Position numbers and translations under genes: made by a program. Below, piece by piece: positions 41,412-42,117 of a stretch of DNA of 42,117 nt. How positions within the stretch are numbered: position 1 is the stretch's first letter; each line of letters opens with the position of its first letter. The DNA is from a virus. Under the pieces are notes generated by a model, which saw nothing but the letters and a program-made list of their open reading frames with translations, did not search any database and had not been told where the DNA came from. Where the stretch lies: IMG/VR virus record IMGVR_UViG_3300009082_000036, positions 1 to 42,117 of that record, one strand, 5' to 3'.

Positions 41412-42010
41412 GTGAGCCGGTATTATATGATGCAATGGCTTCTTTGGTATGTAGGGTGGAATGTATTGAATTAAATACACAGTATGTTAGAAGTTCATTT
41501 ATCAAAGCATGCGAACTCTGCAAAGACAGGGAAATGGTTGCGGCAGAGATAGGGGTCTATGAAGGAGTGAACGCCCGGTATATGTTATTGAGCAATCCTA
41601 ATATGAAATTAATACTCGTGGATGCTTGGGATAATCTTACTGTTTATACTGGCGGCCCTGTTCAAGCCCCCGCATTTTGTAAATTAGTCAAGGCTGCCGC
41701 GCAGTTTAACATCGCAGGTTTCCCCAATGTTTTATTCGCTAACAAAAACTCTGAAGATGCAGTTGAGGATTTTCCTGATGAGGTATTCGATTATGTATAT
41801 ATAGATGGTGACCATATGTATCAGGCGGCATTAAAAGATATGCAGTTATGGTATCCTAAGGTTAAAACAGGGGGTATCTTAGGTGGCCATGATGTTGCTA
41901 TGAAAGAGGTTTCGGGGGCGTTAGACGTTTTTGTTAAAGAGAATAATATAATTAAATGGGGTAAAGATAAACCCGCCCTTAACAAAAGCGACTGGTGGAT
42001 TTTTAAATGA
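41408..42010 (+). CDS. SAM-dependent methyltransferase (Methyltransf_24 type)
   Basis: A 200-residue class I methyltransferase: SAM loop AEIGVYEGVNARYML (about 45-59), acidic strand end LILVDAWDN, and VYIDGDHMYQAALKDMQLWY with GGILGGHD, as in the Methyltransf_24/TylF-like group that methylates sugars or antibiotics. The start ATG 41408 is chosen because of GGAG upstream and overlap with the previous TGA (ATGA). Its stop overlaps the next start across the circular join (42007 corresponds to 13). Confidence 0.88.
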   Translation: MSEPVLYDAMASLVCRVECIELNTQYVRSSFIKACELCKDREMVAAEIGVYEGVNARYMLLSNPNMKLILVDAWDNLTVYTGGPVQAPAFCKLVKAAAQFNIAGFPNVLFANKNSEDAVEDFPDEVFDYVYIDGDHMYQAALKDMQLWYPKVKTGGILGGHDVAMKEVSGALDVFVKENNIIKWGKDKPALNKSDWWIFK

Positions 42011-42117
42011 TAATACTATCTTTAATCTTACTCAATGTTTTATTGTATTATCGTTCAACGAAGTTTGAAGGCATATGTGATGATATCCCTGTTTTTAATC
42101 AGGCAGTAGAGATACCA
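41995..42117. repeat. Right copy of the 123-bp terminal repeat
   Basis: Exact repeat of 1-123. It begins inside the last codons of the methyltransferase (GTGGATTTTTAAATGA) and ends within the first ~37 codons of the TPR/GT-C gene. It shows that the two window ends are the same locus of a circular map. Confidence 0.95.

Noticed and set aside
1-42117. Long minus-strand reading frames (for example near 7551-7892, 16355-16759, 20316-20702)
   Set aside because: All lie opposite well-supported + strand genes, lack ribosome sites and show mirror-image composition of the real genes; the nonapeptide array gives one such shadow.

Overview
The window is a complete or nearly complete tailed-phage genome. 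The last 123 bases (41995-42117) repeat the first 123 exactly, and the gene order runs on across the join: the methyltransferase stop and the next start share an ATGA. The molecule is therefore best read as a circular map of about 41,994 bp, opened inside an operon. Every supportable gene is on the + strand. The DNA is AT-rich and most genes carry clear AAGGAGG-type ribosome binding sites. The virion genes are podovirus-like with a T7-style connector: terminase, head-tail connector, Bbp19-like protein, scaffold, capsid, tail tubular A and B, internal virion proteins and a T7-type fibre N-terminus. The host cannot be read from the sequence. A bacterium with a didehydroxy-sugar surface polysaccharide, so probably Gram-negative, is an inference from the sugar genes.

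Layout. 1746-8589: packaging and head genes (small terminase candidate, TerL, portal, Bbp19-like, scaffold, capsid, decoration candidate), closed by an intrinsic terminator at 8596-8624. 8637-17804: tail tube and injection proteins, ending in a 1565-residue protein with an HEXXH motif and a proline-rich hinge. 17817-24737: an adhesion module spread over about a dozen overlapping genes (T7-type fibre anchor, two LamG-like proteins, a nonapeptide-repeat protein, a 655-residue fibre). 24734-27605: many very small membrane or coiled-coil proteins, a small ribbon-helix-helix-like regulator under a near-consensus promoter, and a SleB-type cell-wall hydrolase with its own promoter and palindromic operator candidate. 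27607-32968: accessory and replication genes (PD-(D/E)XK nuclease, zinc-ribbon/OB-like protein, winged-helix protein, replication initiator-like protein, small zinc proteins, NinG/HNH-like protein). No DNA polymerase, RNA polymerase, primase-helicase, integrase or partition gene is visible.

32952-42010 and on through 1-1571: one tightly overlapped operon of about 10.6 kb, a quarter of the genome, devoted to glycan chemistry. It encodes an RfbH/E1-like CDP-4-keto-6-deoxyglucose 3-dehydrase (His in place of the PLP lysine, a near-complete [2Fe-2S] cysteine pattern, and a frameshift), a GT2 glycosyltransferase, a CDP-paratose/tyvelose 2-epimerase-like SDR, an ATP-grasp enzyme, a second GT2, a second extended SDR, a GT-C glycosyltransferase, a B12-binding radical SAM enzyme, a SAM methyltransferase, a TMTC-like GT-C/TPR membrane protein and a small zinc protein. 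Together they look like a set that adds or alters a 3,6-dideoxyhexose-containing surface glycan, using some precursors from the host.

The most novel signals are: (1) the sugar operon in a phage with no visible lysogeny genes; (2) three related RNA elements at 30309-31253 whose stems differ in sequence but keep pairing (covariation) next to identical 20-nt RBS-containing segments; (3) a nested inverted-repeat/pseudoknot structure inside the 5' coding part of the cell-wall hydrolase.
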